14,504 nucleotides of DNA, from NCBI GenBank assembly GCA_023091735.1, contig JALKBU010001215.1, positions 1-14,504 of the forward strand, written 5' to 3'. The position numbers and the translations under genes were made by a program. The notes below the pieces were generated by a model that had not been told where the DNA came from, made no database searches, and saw only the letters and a list, made by a program, of their open reading frames with translations. The stretch comes from Trichomonas tenax (taxonomy: Eukaryota; Parabasalia; Trichomonadida; Trichomonadidae). Positions 13,814-14,504 of the stretch are shown piece by piece (positions within the stretch are counted from its first letter, which is position 1; every line of letters starts with the position of its first letter).

Positions 13814-14504
13814 AATTTTATGGCGGTTTTCTAATAAAAAATATTTTTTATATTTTTGTGTTTTTAAAATCTACACATTATGCTTTATATTAATATCATT
13901 ATTTCATATTTAATTAGCCTACGAGTACTATATGGTTGTGCGCATTGGCCTTTTTAAGGCCAATGCGCACGAATTTTAGAAAGCATGCAAGCCAAGTGAC
14001 AAAGACCCTAAGGAGCAGCCCCTCATATTATAGCTATATACCATATTTTAAACATAAACAGTCTAAAAATCCATAGTGTTGATTGATTTTACTGTTTTTT
14101 ATGGAAAAGTGAATGGTTTCAAAAATATATATTTTATTCTTTTTTAAAATCTTGATGCTGTTTAAAATAAAAGCAAAACAGGCATCTCACTATTTGGATT
14201 TGCCCAGTCCCGCAAGCTTCATAACTTCCTATCTGATTCATCTAATCCAATCTGATTTGACCTTAAGGAATTATCATATATACTCTATATCTTTATCATG
14301 TAAACTCTCCACTTTAATAATGTTATCGCCATATAATTTAACAATTACTTGTCTAAAATTGATACGCAAAGTCGGCAAAACTCGTTTTTTAACTCACTGG
14401 ATTAACTTTTTGCTAAGTTATTGAATCTCAATGTACAAAATACTGTTGTGCATGAAATATTAAAGAATTAGCTAACAAAGTCTATATTTCATTAAAATAT
14501 TAGA
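13814..14504. other. Right flank without a supported gene
   Basis: About 690 AT-rich bases. They contain the upstream region of the SP-tail gene, a perfect GC-rich hairpin (13938-13970) and a moderately GC-richer stretch at about 13980-14030 (GACCCTAAGGAGCAGCCCC) that I cannot identify. A plus-strand frame at 14113-14424 (103 codons) has Leu/Ile/Ser/Tyr-rich composition, no Inr and no motif, so I do not call it a gene. Confidence 0.45.
13938..13970. repeat. Perfect GC-rich hairpin, 15-bp stem and TTT loop
   Basis: GTGCGCATTGGCCTT (13938-13952), TTT, then the exact reverse complement (13956-13970). Nine of 15 stem positions are G or C in a region that is mostly A/T. It lies 125 bases upstream of the SP-tail gene's ATG on its 5' side. 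It could be a terminator, a small-RNA stem, a miniature element or an end of a mobile element. Confidence 0.9.

Noticed and set aside
13980..14030. GC-richer stretch as an snRNA or tRNA gene
   Set aside because: No cloverleaf, T-loop or recognisable snRNA motif could be built from it.
14113..14424. Plus-strand 103-codon ORF near the right edge
   Set aside because: Leu/Ile/Ser-rich translation typical of AT-rich noise, no Inr near its ATG, no recognisable motif. A membrane protein cannot be excluded.

Overview
The window reads as nuclear DNA of a parabasalid protist, most likely a trichomonad and possibly a Tritrichomonas-like species. It is AT-rich. Its single-exon genes use the standard stop codons and show no GTATGT/ACTAAC introns. 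Several starts are preceded, within about 5-20 bases, by TCA(C/T)TT motifs like the trichomonad Initiator (Inr). The proteins are eukaryotic: a Rab, RPB5, Utp11, a bromodomain, an ERGIC-53-like lectin and PP1. The genus is inferred.

Layout. The left edge (1-845) has no secure gene, only short open frames that may be remnants and a small repeat cluster. Then come a Rab5-like GTPase (+), the RNA polymerase subunit RPB5 (+), a single-bromodomain protein (-) and an L-type lectin cargo receptor (+) with a C-terminal KKID dilysine signal. On the right are a coiled-coil protein of unknown role (+), the small-subunit processome factor Utp11 (-), a PP1-type phosphatase (-), a coiled-coil protein with a Ser/Pro-rich basic tail (-), and about 690 bases without a supported gene but with a perfect GC-rich hairpin. 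Apart from the mobile insertion these are unrelated housekeeping or trafficking genes, each apparently with its own promoter; there are no operons.

The most interesting object lies at 5505-8979. It is a 3,475-bp segment bounded by 268-bp terminal inverted repeats that differ at one position, flanked by AAAT on both sides. It holds three damaged genes on the + strand: a piece resembling the N-terminal DNA-binding part of a transposase; a gene joining a helical region, a ubiquitin domain and a 'KPxIYLYP...EWGGT' domain, broken by one frameshift and one stop; and a short gene with a SUMO/Rad60-like ubiquitin fold, broken by one frameshift. No DDE catalytic domain is visible, so the element looks non-autonomous. 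Removing it and one AAAT joins an open frame on its left to one on its right, which suggests it landed inside an older coding sequence just upstream of the coiled-coil gene at 9039.

All family assignments come from reading the sequence, without database searches.
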